29,726 nucleotides of DNA from JAAZZIT01 sp964480525 (GTDB lineage: Bacteria; Bacillota; Clostridia; Oscillospirales; Ruminococcaceae): NCBI GenBank assembly GCA_964480525.1, contig CAYZOV010000018.1:1-29726 (forward strand), in the 5' to 3' direction. The notes beneath the pieces are model-generated. The model worked only from the letters and a program-made list of their open reading frames with translations, was not told where the DNA came from and searched no databases. Shown in pieces: positions 16,073 through 23,813 of this stretch. Position 1 is the first letter of the stretch; every line of letters begins with the position of its first letter. The position numbers were made by a program, and so were the translations under genes.

Positions 16073-18022
16073 TTACCCCAAGACCTCCATTATGATTGGC
16101 AGAATCATCGGACTACGTTTAGTTCTTGCATAGATAAAATCCGACAGATTATCTTTCATTTTTGTTTTAATTGTATTCCATTCACGGATATTGCTATCCA
16201 GAGATTTTTGCAGAGAATTGCGGATAATATCCCGTGCCTGTTCCATAAGTTCTTCGCTTTCACGCACATAAACAAACCCACGGGAAACAATATCCGGACC
16301 CGACAGAATTTCGCCTGTCTGTCTGTTTACGGTTGCAACGGCGATAATAAGACCGTCCTGAGCAAGGTGTTTTCGGTCACGCAAAACGATAGAACCCACG
16401 TCGCCAACGCCCAGTCCGTCAACAAGCACCGCTCCCGCCTGAACCTGCGAGGTGATTTTCATATCCACGCCGTCTGTTTCGATAACGCTTCCAAGACCTG
16501 CCAGAATAATATTATTCTCGTCGATACCGATTGACTGCGCCAGTTTTTTGCTTTTTGTGAGGTGTTTATATTCTCCATGCACGGGGATAAAATATTTCGG
16601 TTTAACAAGAGAAAGAATAAGTTTAAGTTCTTCCTGACAAGCGTGTCCCGAAACGTGAACGTCGTACATTGCTTCGTAAACCACGGTTGCGCCCGATTTC
16701 ATAAGTTCGTTTACAACACGGGTGACGAATTTTTCATTGCCCGGAATCGGGGTTGCGGAAATGATAATAAAATCGTTTGGCGTAATAGACACTTTGCGGT
16801 GTTCGTTCATTGCCATACGGGTTAAAGCCGACATAGGTTCGCCCTGACTTCCCGTGGTAATAAGCACCACTTTTTCAGGGGGATAGCTGTCCGCAAGTTC
16901 AATGTCGATAAAAATATCCTGCGGTGCTTTAAGATAGCCCAGTTCAACGCCTTTGCCGATAACGTTCACCATACTTCGACCGCTTATGGCGATTTTTCTG
17001 CCTGTATGGACGGCGTTATCCACAATTTGCTGAACACGGTGGATATTTGAAGCAAAAGTTGCGATAATGATACGTTTGCCCTCTGCCTGAGAAAAAAGTT
17101 TTTCAAAACTTTCGCCCACTTTGCGTTCGCTCATTGTAAATCCCGGTCTTTCGGCGTTTGTAGAATCCGCCATAAGAGCAAGCACGCCACGGCTTCCCAA
17201 TTGAGCAAATCTTGCAAGGTCGATAATTCCGCCCTCAATAGGGGTATAGTCCACCTTAAAGTCGCCCGTATGGACGATTACGCCTGCGGGAGTGTGAAAA
17301 GCCATACCCACAGCGTCGGGAATAGAGTGGTTTACACGGATAAATTCCACCGCCATACAGCCGAATTTTACGGTTTGGCGTGGAGTTACGACGTTAAGTT
17401 TTACACTTTGCAAAAGTCCGTGTTCCGCAAGTTTGCCCTCGATAAGTCCCACGGTCAGGCGTGTAGCATACACGGGAACGTTGATTTTTTTAAGAAAATA
17501 CGGCAAACCGCCGATATGGTCCTCATGACCGTGGGTGATAACAACGCCACGGATTTTGTCTTTGTTGGCTTCGGCATAAGAATAGTCCGGAATAACAAGG
17601 TCAACGCCCAGCATTTCGGAATCCGGAAACGCAATACCGCAATCCACCACGATAATATCGTTTGCACATTCAATAAGCGTAAAGTTTTTACCGATTTCGT
17701 TAAGACCGCCCAGAGGGATAATTTTCACGGGGGTACGTCTTTGTTCGGCTCTGTCGTAGCGTCTGTAGGAATCTGTCTTTCGTGGTCTGAAATTATTATT
17801 CTGTCGTGAAGTTCCGTCGTTTTTGTCGTCGTTTGTTTTAAAATTATCATTTTGTACATATCTTCTCTGGGAAGAATAAGGGTATTTTCTGCCTGCTGTT
17901 GCGCCACGGACGGGGTTTAAGGTTTTTTGAGGGGCAGAATTTCTCTTTGGCTGGTTACTTTTGTCAATAGTAATCAAGTTAGTAAGCCCGTCGTTAGGGT
18001 TAAAATTCTTAGTATTTTTCAT
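16073..18022 (-). CDS. rnj: Ribonuclease J
   Basis: Metallo-beta-lactamase/beta-CASP endo- and 5'-3' exonuclease of mRNA decay and rRNA maturation; about 649 residues from ATG 18022. The zinc motif HGHEDHIGGLPYF, NHSIPDAVG, HTGDFKVDYTP and ADSTNAERPGF define the catalytic core; the C-terminal domain ends IMEVLG. An extra basic, Asn-, Arg- and Tyr-rich stretch of about 95 residues precedes the core and looks disordered, perhaps RNA-binding. The start is unclear: AAGGAGGG (18046-18053) is 23 bases before ATG 18022 and 14 before TTG 18031, and the optimum distance holds AAG. A strong promoter and hairpin array lie upstream, so expression is probably regulated in the leader. Confidence 0.95.
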   Translation of the reverse strand: MKNTKNFNPNDGLTNLITIDKSNQPKRNSAPQKTLNPVRGATAGRKYPYSSQRRYVQNDNFKTNDDKNDGTSRQNNNFRPRKTDSYRRYDRAEQRRTPVKIIPLGGLNEIGKNFTLIECANDIIVVDCGIAFPDSEMLGVDLVIPDYSYAEANKDKIRGVVITHGHEDHIGGLPYFLKKINVPVYATRLTVGLIEGKLAEHGLLQSVKLNVVTPRQTVKFGCMAVEFIRVNHSIPDAVGMAFHTPAGVIVHTGDFKVDYTPIEGGIIDLARFAQLGSRGVLALMADSTNAERPGFTMSERKVGESFEKLFSQAEGKRIIIATFASNIHRVQQIVDNAVHTGRKIAISGRSMVNVIGKGVELGYLKAPQDIFIDIELADSYPPEKVVLITTGSQGEPMSALTRMAMNEHRKVSITPNDFIIISATPIPGNEKFVTRVVNELMKSGATVVYEAMYDVHVSGHACQEELKLILSLVKPKYFIPVHGEYKHLTKSKKLAQSIGIDENNIILAGLGSVIETDGVDMKITSQVQAGAVLVDGLGVGDVGSIVLRDRKHLAQDGLIIAVATVNRQTGEILSGPDIVSRGFVYVRESEELMEQARDIIRNSLQKSLDSNIREWNTIKTKMKDNLSDFIYARTKRSPMILPIIMEVLG

Positions 18023-18301
18023 AGGTTTCAAGTTTTTCTTGAAAACCCTCCTTTCTTTTTTAAAATTAACGTACAATTCAAAATTTTTTCGGAATTATTT
18101 CATTAGTGCAAGAGTGAAGCGTCCGAAAACCATAGCAAAAAACGATATCTAACTTAGGCAAGATAACCCCCACCTCTAAGGTGGTGGGGGTTATTTACCA
18201 TTCAGTTGAGGGATACAATCCCTTACTGAATGGCAGGTTGGCAAAGCCAACCCTTGCCACGTTGAATGACGGGGCAAGCCCCTTATTGAACAGATAATAT
18301 T
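18023..18301 (-). ncRNA. Structured 5' leader of RNase J (four-hairpin array)
   Basis: Between a strong promoter (18302-18330) and RNase J. In plus coordinates the hairpins are: 12-base-pair stem ATAACCCCCACC/GGTGGGGGTTAT (163-174 with 183-194 after 18000); CCATTCAGT/ACTGAATGG (198-206 with 225-233) containing AGGGAT/ATCCCT; GGTTGGC/GCCAACC (236-242 with 246-252) inside TGGCA/TGCCA; and an imperfect 9-base-pair stem (261-269 with 283-291) enclosing GGGGC/GCCCC. None is followed by a U-run, so they are not simple terminators. It may be a cis-regulatory leader, a small RNA, or a small palindromic mobile element of the IS200/IS605 kind sitting in the leader. Confidence 0.5.
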
Positions 18302-18330
18302 ATTGTACTACTAAACGGGCAAAATGTCAA
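18302..18330 (-). promoter_or_regulatory. Promoter of the RNase J operon
   Basis: On the minus strand TTGACA (18325-18330), 17 bases, TACAAT (18302-18307). Near-consensus sigma-A promoter whose -35 box overlaps the end of the upstream gene. It reads into the hairpin array and RNase J. Confidence 0.8.
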
Positions 18331-20522
18331 GGTTTAGAACGAGATGAAATTCTTTTGATAGCGGTTTCGATTTGGTCGCAAAAGGCGGTGGCGGTTTCGG
18401 GGGTGTTGGCGTTTGAGAAGATATAGACGCCTTTTTCATCCTTTGTGAGGCGCAACGAAGCGTGGGCGTTTATGTTTTCGTCGTAAATTTCTTCGTTTTT
18501 CAGGTCGCAATCAGGGGGCGTACAGACGAAGCGTTTTGTTTGGTAAAACGGGGGAATATCCTGCAAAAGTGCGGTGAGGGTGGCATTTTGTTTTTGCAAA
18601 AGGGAGATAATTTTAACCGCAAGAAACAGCGAATCTTTTACGAAAAGTGTTTCGTTTTTGAAAAAGATTTTGGGAGCAAGTCGCACGGGCGAAGCGGGTT
18701 GTCTGAAAAGTTCGCCGTTTGAATCTTGCAAAAGGCTGTCGCACACGTCGGGAAAAGTGTCGTCTATGCAGATTTTTTCCCCTTTTTGCAAAGAATCTTT
18801 CATCACGGCGATTAAGAGTTTTTCCCCGAAAACGTAGCCTGTTTTTTCGCTGTAGGCGGACAAACCGAAGTCGGAATTATTAAGGTGAAAGGTGATAATT
18901 TCGCCGCCGAGGTCGTTTTTGGGGGTGATAAGGCGGTCGCAGATTTTGGCGGTATCGGTATCTGCGGTTTTGAATTTCACGTTTAAGCCTTTAAATGATT
19001 TTGGCAGAAAATTTTCCAAAAACGACAAATACATTTTTTCAAAAGCCTGTCCGTTTACGGTTTGACCTAGAGAGGTGGGGTTATAGCGAAAAAGGGAAAA
19101 ATTCAGGTTGGTTTCTATTTGTTTTACGGTGGTTGCGGTGGGTGAAAATCCGCCTTGAGAGGTGATTTTCACATAAGAATCGATTTTTGAACAGACTTCC
19201 ACAGCAAGGGGTGAGCGTGTGATATTTTGGGAGAAATTCAAGCAACCCGAAGTCGAGTTTTCCAAAAGCCACACATTCACGCCTGAAAATTCAAGTCCAC
19301 AGCAGATTGATTTTGCCAAAAGTCGGGCGGTTGGGTGGTCGTTGTGGCAAAGGCAAACGCTGTCGCCAATATTCAGGGCAGAACCCACCGCAAGACCGAT
19401 TTCGGTTGCAAGTTGGGGGGTCAAAAGTGCGTTAAGGTCGGTGATTTTGCCCTCGTCGTCAAACAGAATTTCCCCGTCGGAGCGGGTTTTAACGTCGTTT
19501 GAAACGGTGCTGTGGGCGGAGATTTTTTTGTCGGGGAAAACATTTACGGATTTAAGCAAAGATTCTTTTCCCACCAAAGTTTTTGAGCCGATTGTTGTCA
19601 TTTGTTTACACACTACTCCTTTTTGTAAAATTACGCCTTTGTCCAAAACAGACGATTCCACGTTTGCCTTGTCGCCCACAAAACACCCGTCGCCCAGCAG
19701 ACTTTCACGGATATATGCGCCCACGCCCACGGTGACGTTTTGGGAGATGACTGTGCCTTTGTCAAGCACCGTGCCGTGACCTATGCGACAATTTTTTCCC
19801 ACAAAAACAGGGGGAATAACGGTTACGCCGTGAAGCGGTTTGCCCGAAAGGTTGAAAAAGCCGTCGGAAGTCTGAAAATCTTTCAGCGAAGTTTGAGAAA
19901 GGTTTTCAAGAAAAAATCGGTTAGCTTTTGCAAGGTCTTGGGGGGTTTTGATTTCAAAACAGGGGGTTTGGTCGGGTACTGCGGTGGTGTTGGGGGTCAG
20001 CTGTGCAAGTTCCGAAACCGAAGAAATTTTGGTATCAACAGGCGTACAAGCCAAAAGTTCCTTAGATAAAATATACACTCCGTGGTGGGAAAATTTTGTC
20101 ACATCAGGGATAGAAATGCAAAAAGGTGATTTTTCTTTGGAATTTACGGCAAAAGTCAGGGGCGAATTTTGGGAAATGTGAGAATTTACAAGTTTTTTAA
20201 CATCACAAAGACGGCTGCGGTTACACTCAACGACCAACATATCCTCACCCAGCCAAAGGTGGCGCAAAATTTGCAAGTCGGAGCGGTCGGAAGAAAAAAT
20301 TTTCAAGTCGAACCTATCTTTAAGATTTTGGCAAAGGGTGAGGATTTCGCCGGAAGATTTCGGGGTTACGACGGTGAAGTGTGAAAAATCCAAAGATTCA
20401 AGGGTTTTGAGGGTGTATTCCAGCAAAGTTTTGTCCAAAATCTGGGCGGTGGCGGGGGTTGAATCAACGCACAGCGGCGCAAGCGTAGGACAGGGGGTGT
20501 TACACAAAATGACAGTTTGCAT
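18327..20522 (-). CDS. Degenerate nucleotidyltransferase / left-handed beta-helix / phosphohexomutase-like protein
   Basis: 731 residues from ATG 20522 (AAAGGAG 8 bases upstream). Layout matches sugar-1-phosphate nucleotidyltransferase-phosphomutase fusions. Residues about 1-225 are a nucleotidyltransferase-like fold, about 228-330 hexapeptide repeats (left-handed beta-helix, with IGHGTVLDKGTVI, VGVGAYIRESLLGDG and GDKANVESSVLDKG), and about 350-731 a phosphohexomutase-like region. The active sites look lost. The start lacks the GGxGTRLxPLT nucleotide loop (LCNTPCPTLAPLC instead), the phosphoserine loop TASHNP is absent (KITSQGGFSPT), and the metal loop DGDGDR is absent (LNNSDFGLSAYSEKTG). 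Inference: a pseudoenzyme with a structural or regulatory role in envelope sugar metabolism. No frameshift is visible, so it is not simply decaying. Confidence 0.72.
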   Translation of the reverse strand: MQTVILCNTPCPTLAPLCVDSTPATAQILDKTLLEYTLKTLESLDFSHFTVVTPKSSGEILTLCQNLKDRFDLKIFSSDRSDLQILRHLWLGEDMLVVECNRSRLCDVKKLVNSHISQNSPLTFAVNSKEKSPFCISIPDVTKFSHHGVYILSKELLACTPVDTKISSVSELAQLTPNTTAVPDQTPCFEIKTPQDLAKANRFFLENLSQTSLKDFQTSDGFFNLSGKPLHGVTVIPPVFVGKNCRIGHGTVLDKGTVISQNVTVGVGAYIRESLLGDGCFVGDKANVESSVLDKGVILQKGVVCKQMTTIGSKTLVGKESLLKSVNVFPDKKISAHSTVSNDVKTRSDGEILFDDEGKITDLNALLTPQLATEIGLAVGSALNIGDSVCLCHNDHPTARLLAKSICCGLEFSGVNVWLLENSTSGCLNFSQNITRSPLAVEVCSKIDSYVKITSQGGFSPTATTVKQIETNLNFSLFRYNPTSLGQTVNGQAFEKMYLSFLENFLPKSFKGLNVKFKTADTDTAKICDRLITPKNDLGGEIITFHLNNSDFGLSAYSEKTGYVFGEKLLIAVMKDSLQKGEKICIDDTFPDVCDSLLQDSNGELFRQPASPVRLAPKIFFKNETLFVKDSLFLAVKIISLLQKQNATLTALLQDIPPFYQTKRFVCTPPDCDLKNEEIYDENINAHASLRLTKDEKGVYIFSNANTPETATAFCDQIETAIKRISSRSKP

Positions 20523-20584
20523 ACAAAAAACTCCTTTACTTTTTTTAGAAAGTATTGGAGCATTTTGAAAAAATATACACAAAC

Positions 20585-20620
20585 AAAAAGCCCGCCAAAG
20601 CAAGCTTCGACGGACTTTTT
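20585..20620 (-). terminator. Terminator after the ROK gene
   Basis: AAAAAG..CCG (20585-20594) pairs with CGG..CTTTTT (20611-20620), with an inner AAGC/GCTT. On the minus strand the stem is followed by more T. It lies downstream of the ROK gene. Confidence 0.7.
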
Positions 20621-20647
20621 GCGAAAGTATTATGATGATAAAAAAGA

Positions 20648-21880
20648 TTATTTCACTTCATAACCGCCTCTGGTATAGAACAGCGTTCTGATAGCCAAAG
20701 CGCTTCCCGAAAGGAATTTGTTTTTGTCGTCGATAATGCTACGGTCGATAGAATCAGCCACAGCCTCACCGCCGATTTCCTTAACACGTTCAATGAGAGC
20801 GTTGTATTCTTCTTCGGAGAATTTAAAGTTATGCAAAACGATTTTCTGCGGGTTTGTTGAGAAGTAGAGGTTATTGAGAAGAACGGAAGCGTATGTAAGA
20901 ATATTATCCCTGACAAGTGCCACGCCGTTGTCGCCCTGTTTATATGCTTCGACGATTTTATCAATGGTGATATTTTCAGAATTTGCCTCGCACAAAGCGA
21001 ACAAAACAGGCGTATTTTCGGCAGAAAATACTTCCTTAACCTTTCTGACGATAGCTGACGGAGTGATTTCTGTTTTTGCGCAACCACGTCTGCCACAGTC
21101 GCAGTCGATTTCTTCGGCGTTTGGATTTATAATAATTTTATCCACAAAATCGGTACGGTTGTCGTAAGATTTAATCGGGTCGTTAAGGTTAGTTACGGCA
21201 AAATGCAAGGAATTTCCGTACTGCAAAAATGCCGTATTGATACGGTCGGGAGTACGGTTTTTCGCAAAGTCGATATTAGCCATAGCAGAGCCTTTAACCG
21301 AGTTATCAACAACCACAGGCAAAAGGGTTGCTTCGGCGATTTTCTTTGTCAAAGCGCTATAGTCAGGTTCGCCGTTTACCATTTTAACGTTAAGTTTTGA
21401 GTACATTGTCGGGAAAATGCCCAATCCAATGCCCAAAATATTAGACTTGTCAAGGCAATTATCCGCCAAAATCTGCAAAGTGGAATTTTTAACAAAATCG
21501 AAAATATGGTCAAAAGTTGTGTTTTCAAAAACTTCCATATTGCGTTTGTCAAGCACGGCGCCCGTAAGGGTCGAAAGTCCGACGGAAACAATATCTTCTT
21601 CCACGGTCACGCCGACCACAAATTTGAAGTTATAGTTAATGTCGATTAAGATTTTTTTACGGCCACGGGGAGCCTTTTCGGTGGTGTGTTTATATTCGCC
21701 CACTTCCTGAATAATTCCCTGTTCAATCATTTCGTTTGTAATAATCGTAACAGCCGCGCGAGTAAGTTCAAGCATATATGCAATGTCGATTCTGGACGTA
21801 GGGCCTTGCTGTTTTAAAATTTTAAGCACCTGCATACGGTTTTGTCTTTTAAGGTCAAGTTTACTGATTCCGTGTTCCAT
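20648..21880 (-). CDS. ROK-family transcriptional regulator
   Basis: Probable sugar-responsive repressor, 410 residues. An N-terminal winged helix-turn-helix (about 10-70, with ILKQQGPTSRIDIAYMLELT and AAVTIITNEMIEQGII) is followed by a ROK sugar-kinase-like domain. The zinc motif CDCGRRGCAKTEI is recognisable, with Lys in place of the usual Glu or Leu after the last Cys. The kinase signatures look weakened: VVDNSVKGSAMAN replaces the usual ENDANAAA-type active-site segment, and GNSLHFAVTNL replaces GTGIGAGII. It is therefore likely a non-catalytic effector-binding repressor. Start ATG 21880 with AAAGGA upstream; TATAAT (21942-21947, minus) is a possible -10 with a poor -35. It is followed by the degenerate sugar-nucleotide protein, a plausible target. 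Confidence 0.85.
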   Translation of the reverse strand: MEHGISKLDLKRQNRMQVLKILKQQGPTSRIDIAYMLELTRAAVTIITNEMIEQGIIQEVGEYKHTTEKAPRGRKKILIDINYNFKFVVGVTVEEDIVSVGLSTLTGAVLDKRNMEVFENTTFDHIFDFVKNSTLQILADNCLDKSNILGIGLGIFPTMYSKLNVKMVNGEPDYSALTKKIAEATLLPVVVDNSVKGSAMANIDFAKNRTPDRINTAFLQYGNSLHFAVTNLNDPIKSYDNRTDFVDKIIINPNAEEIDCDCGRRGCAKTEITPSAIVRKVKEVFSAENTPVLFALCEANSENITIDKIVEAYKQGDNGVALVRDNILTYASVLLNNLYFSTNPQKIVLHNFKFSEEEYNALIERVKEIGGEAVADSIDRSIIDDKNKFLSGSALAIRTLFYTRGGYEVK

Positions 21881-22047
21881 AATAATTCCTTTCTTTTAAT
21901 AAAAATTTACAAAAAATGTTAGTTTCGTCTTTTGTAATTACATTATAACTTTTAATTATTGCCATATTATTAACTTGTTGAAAAGGATATTTAAGCGACC
22001 TCAAATTTACAATTTTGCAACATTTCAAATACTGTTTCAACAAAAAA

Positions 22048-22068
22048 TCCCCCGCCAAAAGCGGAGGA
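22048..22068 (-). terminator. Terminator after the zinc-ribbon gene
   Basis: TCCCCCGC (22048-22055) pairs with GCGGAGGA (22061-22068) with one mismatch; on the minus strand it is followed by TTTTTT (22042-22047). Confidence 0.82.
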
Positions 22069-22096
22069 CTTTCTGTTTTTTTAAGGTCAAGCCAAA

Positions 22097-22372
22097 TTAT
22101 TCTTCTCTAATCTTTGCGAAACATTCGCTGCAGTAAACCGGCTTATCCTCTCTTGGTCTGAAAGGAATCTTAGCTTCGCCACCGCATGCTGCGCATGTAG
22201 CTGTGAAAAATTCTCTTGTTCCTCTTGCTGCGTTCTTGCGAGCGTCTCTGCAAGCCTTACATCTCTGTGGCTCGTTCTCGAAACCTTTTTCCGCATAGAA
22301 CTCCTGTTCGCCTGCTGTGAATGTAAACTCGTTGCCACATTCTTTGCAAACTAATGTCTTGTCTTCGTACAT
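22097..22372 (-). CDS. Small zinc-ribbon protein
   Basis: 91 residues with four CxxC pairs at Cys 9/12, 38/41, 60/63 and 81/84, enough for two zinc sites. The first half (LVCKECGNEFTFTAGEQEFYAEKGF, shown here for its FTAGEQEFYAEKGF block) is the probable zinc-ribbon domain common in Clostridia. The second half is a CxxC-CxxC type ribbon with AKIPFRPREDKPVYC. The function is unknown in the family; binding to nucleic acid or a ribosome-linked role is only a guess. Start ATG 22372, with GTGAGG 9 bases upstream; an in-frame upstream start at 22387 lacks a ribosome site. It lies downstream of the sigma factor and tRNA-like sequence and ends at a good terminator. Confidence 0.88.
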   Translation of the reverse strand: MYEDKTLVCKECGNEFTFTAGEQEFYAEKGFENEPQRCKACRDARKNAARGTREFFTATCAACGGEAKIPFRPREDKPVYCSECFAKIREE

Positions 22373-22395
22373 GGTTAATAACCTCACTTAAAAAT

Positions 22396-22475
22396 TGTGC
22401 CTAGTCGGATTTGCACCGACACCTTTGACTTTCGATTTCTCGTGTACAACGCTCTGTAAATTAAGCTACATGGCC
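22396..22475 (-). pseudogene. tRNA-like sequence, probably a degenerate tRNA gene
   Basis: On the minus strand: positions 8-9 TA, D arm GCTT..GAGC (22466-22463 with 22454-22451), and an excellent T arm GTCGG-TGCAAAT-CCGAC (22420-22404) with G where U55 should be. The acceptor halves GGCCATG (22475-22469) and TAGGCAC (22403-22397) pair at only 4 of 7 positions. Where the anticodon arm should be there is TTG..CAA (22449-22447 with 22427-22425) around an over-long 19-base loop that contains CGA-GAAA-TCG. No CCA is encoded. It reads as a tRNA relic or an aberrant tRNA, located after a SigH-like gene, where some Clostridia carry a tRNA. Confidence 0.5.
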
Positions 22476-22488
22476 GTATTTTCGGGGC

Positions 22489-23070
22489 TTAGTCGTTTGA
22501 TTTTTCAAACATCGCCCTAAGTTTTTTCCTAACTCTCTGCATACCGTTATCCACATTTTTAACCCCCGTACCCATTTCCGTGGCGATTTGGTCATAAGAT
22601 TTTCCACGCAGATACTTTTTAAAAATTTCGATTTCGGTTTTTGTGAGAACATCTCCCATAACTTTTTTTACCCCGTCAAACCAAACTCTGTCAACCGCAA
22701 CGCTTTCGGTGTTATTGTTAAGGCTTTCGTCCTCAACGTCGTTGATTTCGTCGGTAGATTCAGGTTTTTTCCTAAGTGCCGACAGGATATTATTACGGAT
22801 ACAAACATTAGCATATGTGGTGAATTTTGTGCCTTTATTTTCGTCGTATGTTTTGACGGCACGGCAAAGACCCATCAAACCCTCTTGTGACAAATCGCTA
22901 ACTTCGTCGGGAGAAGAAGCCATTGGCACAACCATTGCCTGAATACGTTTTGAATACATAACGATAAGTTCGGAAAATGCGTTTTTATCGTTTTTGGCTT
23001 TAACTGCGGTTTTTTGAACCTTATCCGAAAAATCGGCTGAAAATTTATCGCCCAAAGAAAATTTCACCAC
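22489..23070 (-). CDS. RNA polymerase sigma factor, SigH-like
   Basis: Group 3 sigma factor, 193 residues. Region 2 is clear: DLSQEGLMGLCRAVKTYDEN then KFTTYANVCIRNNILSALRK, close to SigH of Bacillus and Clostridium. Region 4 is also clear: LTKTEIEIFKKYLRGKSYDQIA then VKNVDNGMQRVRKKL, matching the SigH pattern GKSY.EIA..L....K.IDNALQR. In spore-formers SigH controls early sporulation and competence; no sporulation gene is visible here, so the role is open. The start is GTG 23070 or 23067. The promoter at 23080-23108 puts the transcript start only about 3 bases upstream, so the mRNA may be leaderless. A tRNA-like sequence and zinc-ribbon gene follow. Confidence 0.9.
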   Translation of the reverse strand: MVKFSLGDKFSADFSDKVQKTAVKAKNDKNAFSELIVMYSKRIQAMVVPMASSPDEVSDLSQEGLMGLCRAVKTYDENKGTKFTTYANVCIRNNILSALRKKPESTDEINDVEDESLNNNTESVAVDRVWFDGVKKVMGDVLTKTEIEIFKKYLRGKSYDQIATEMGTGVKNVDNGMQRVRKKLRAMFEKSND

Positions 23071-23079
23071 CTATAATAC

Positions 23080-23108
23080 ATCATAACACTTTTATCATTA
23101 TTTGTCAA
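23080..23108 (-). promoter_or_regulatory. Promoter of the SigH-like gene
   Basis: On the minus strand TTGACA (23103-23108), 17 bases, TATGAT (23080-23085). The expected start point is about 23073, next to the GTG start at 23070. Confidence 0.75.
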
Positions 23109-23196
23109 GTGAATTTACAATATTTTTCAGAAAAATGTTTAATAAAAATTCAGCTTTTTTGAAATTAACTATACAAATGCACCAATTTATGAAAAA

Positions 23197-23760
23197 TCAT
23201 CGTGCAAATTGTTTTCTGCCTTGAGAGAAAATGTCGCCACCGTGGCAGTCGTTAGCCACCACCAGAGGAAATTTTTCCACGAAAAGTTTTTTAACCGATT
23301 CGCAACCCAAATCTTCAAAAGCCACCACTTCGCAAGATTTAATGCACTTGCAAGCCAGCGCACCCGCACCGCCCACGGCGCACAAATACACCGCCTTATT
23401 ACGCACCACGGCGTCACGCACCTGTTGGTTGCGTTCACCTTTGCCAATCATTGCCACCAGTCCCATATCCAGAAGTTTCGGGGCGAATTTATCCATACGA
23501 CCGCTTGTAGTCGGGCCGCAGCTTCCGATAGGTTTTCCCTCCGGAGCGGGGGTCGGACCTGCGTAGTAGATTACGGCATTTTTAATATCAATTGGAAGAT
23601 TTTCGCCTTTTTCCATAAGTTCAAAATAGCGTTTATGGGCGGCGTCACGGGAAGTGTAAACAAAACCTGTGAGCAAAATTTTGTCGCCGACATTGAGGGT
23701 CGGAGCGACCTTTGGCAAATCTTCGGTAAAAATCTCTTTAATTTCCGACAAAAAAATCAC
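23197..23760 (-). CDS. Class I fumarate hydratase beta subunit (C-terminal domain)
   Basis: 187 residues matching the beta (C-terminal) subunit of two-subunit iron-sulphur hydro-lyases of the fumarase/L-tartrate dehydratase family. These interconvert fumarate and malate, or the related tartrate reaction. Hallmarks are LLTGFVYTSRDAAHKR (about 29-44), IYYAGPTPAPEGKPIGSCGPTTSGRMD (about 64-90, only the GPTTSGRMD core is diagnostic), MIGKG, and a C-terminal HGGDIF. The iron-sulphur cluster sits in the alpha subunit, which is normally adjacent but is not in this window, so the gene is an orphan here. GTG 23760 is the likely start. It lies downstream of the DivIVA-like gene, separated by a weak terminator. 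Confidence 0.93.
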   Translation of the reverse strand: MIFLSEIKEIFTEDLPKVAPTLNVGDKILLTGFVYTSRDAAHKRYFELMEKGENLPIDIKNAVIYYAGPTPAPEGKPIGSCGPTTSGRMDKFAPKLLDMGLVAMIGKGERNQQVRDAVVRNKAVYLCAVGGAGALACKCIKSCEVVAFEDLGCESVKKLFVEKFPLVVANDCHGGDIFSQGRKQFAR

Positions 23761-23773
23761 GCTTTCTTTGGTT

Positions 23774-23813
23774 AAATAAAGCTCCCCGACAAATCAGGGA
23801 GCGATATTTTATT
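23774..23813 (-). terminator. Weak terminator or attenuator between the DivIVA-like gene and fumarase beta
   Basis: GCTCCC (23781-23786) pairs with GGGAGC (23797-23802), flanked by A/T tracts on both sides. The stem is only 6 base pairs, so termination may be partial. Confidence 0.55.

Noticed and set aside
18163..18194. GC-rich hairpin before RNase J as an intrinsic terminator
   Set aside because: No run of T follows on either strand; treated as part of the structured leader.
18163..18291. TnpB guide RNA (omega RNA) of an IS200/IS605 element
   Set aside because: The hairpins resemble element ends, but no tnpB or tnpA gene lies nearby; kept only as one possible origin.
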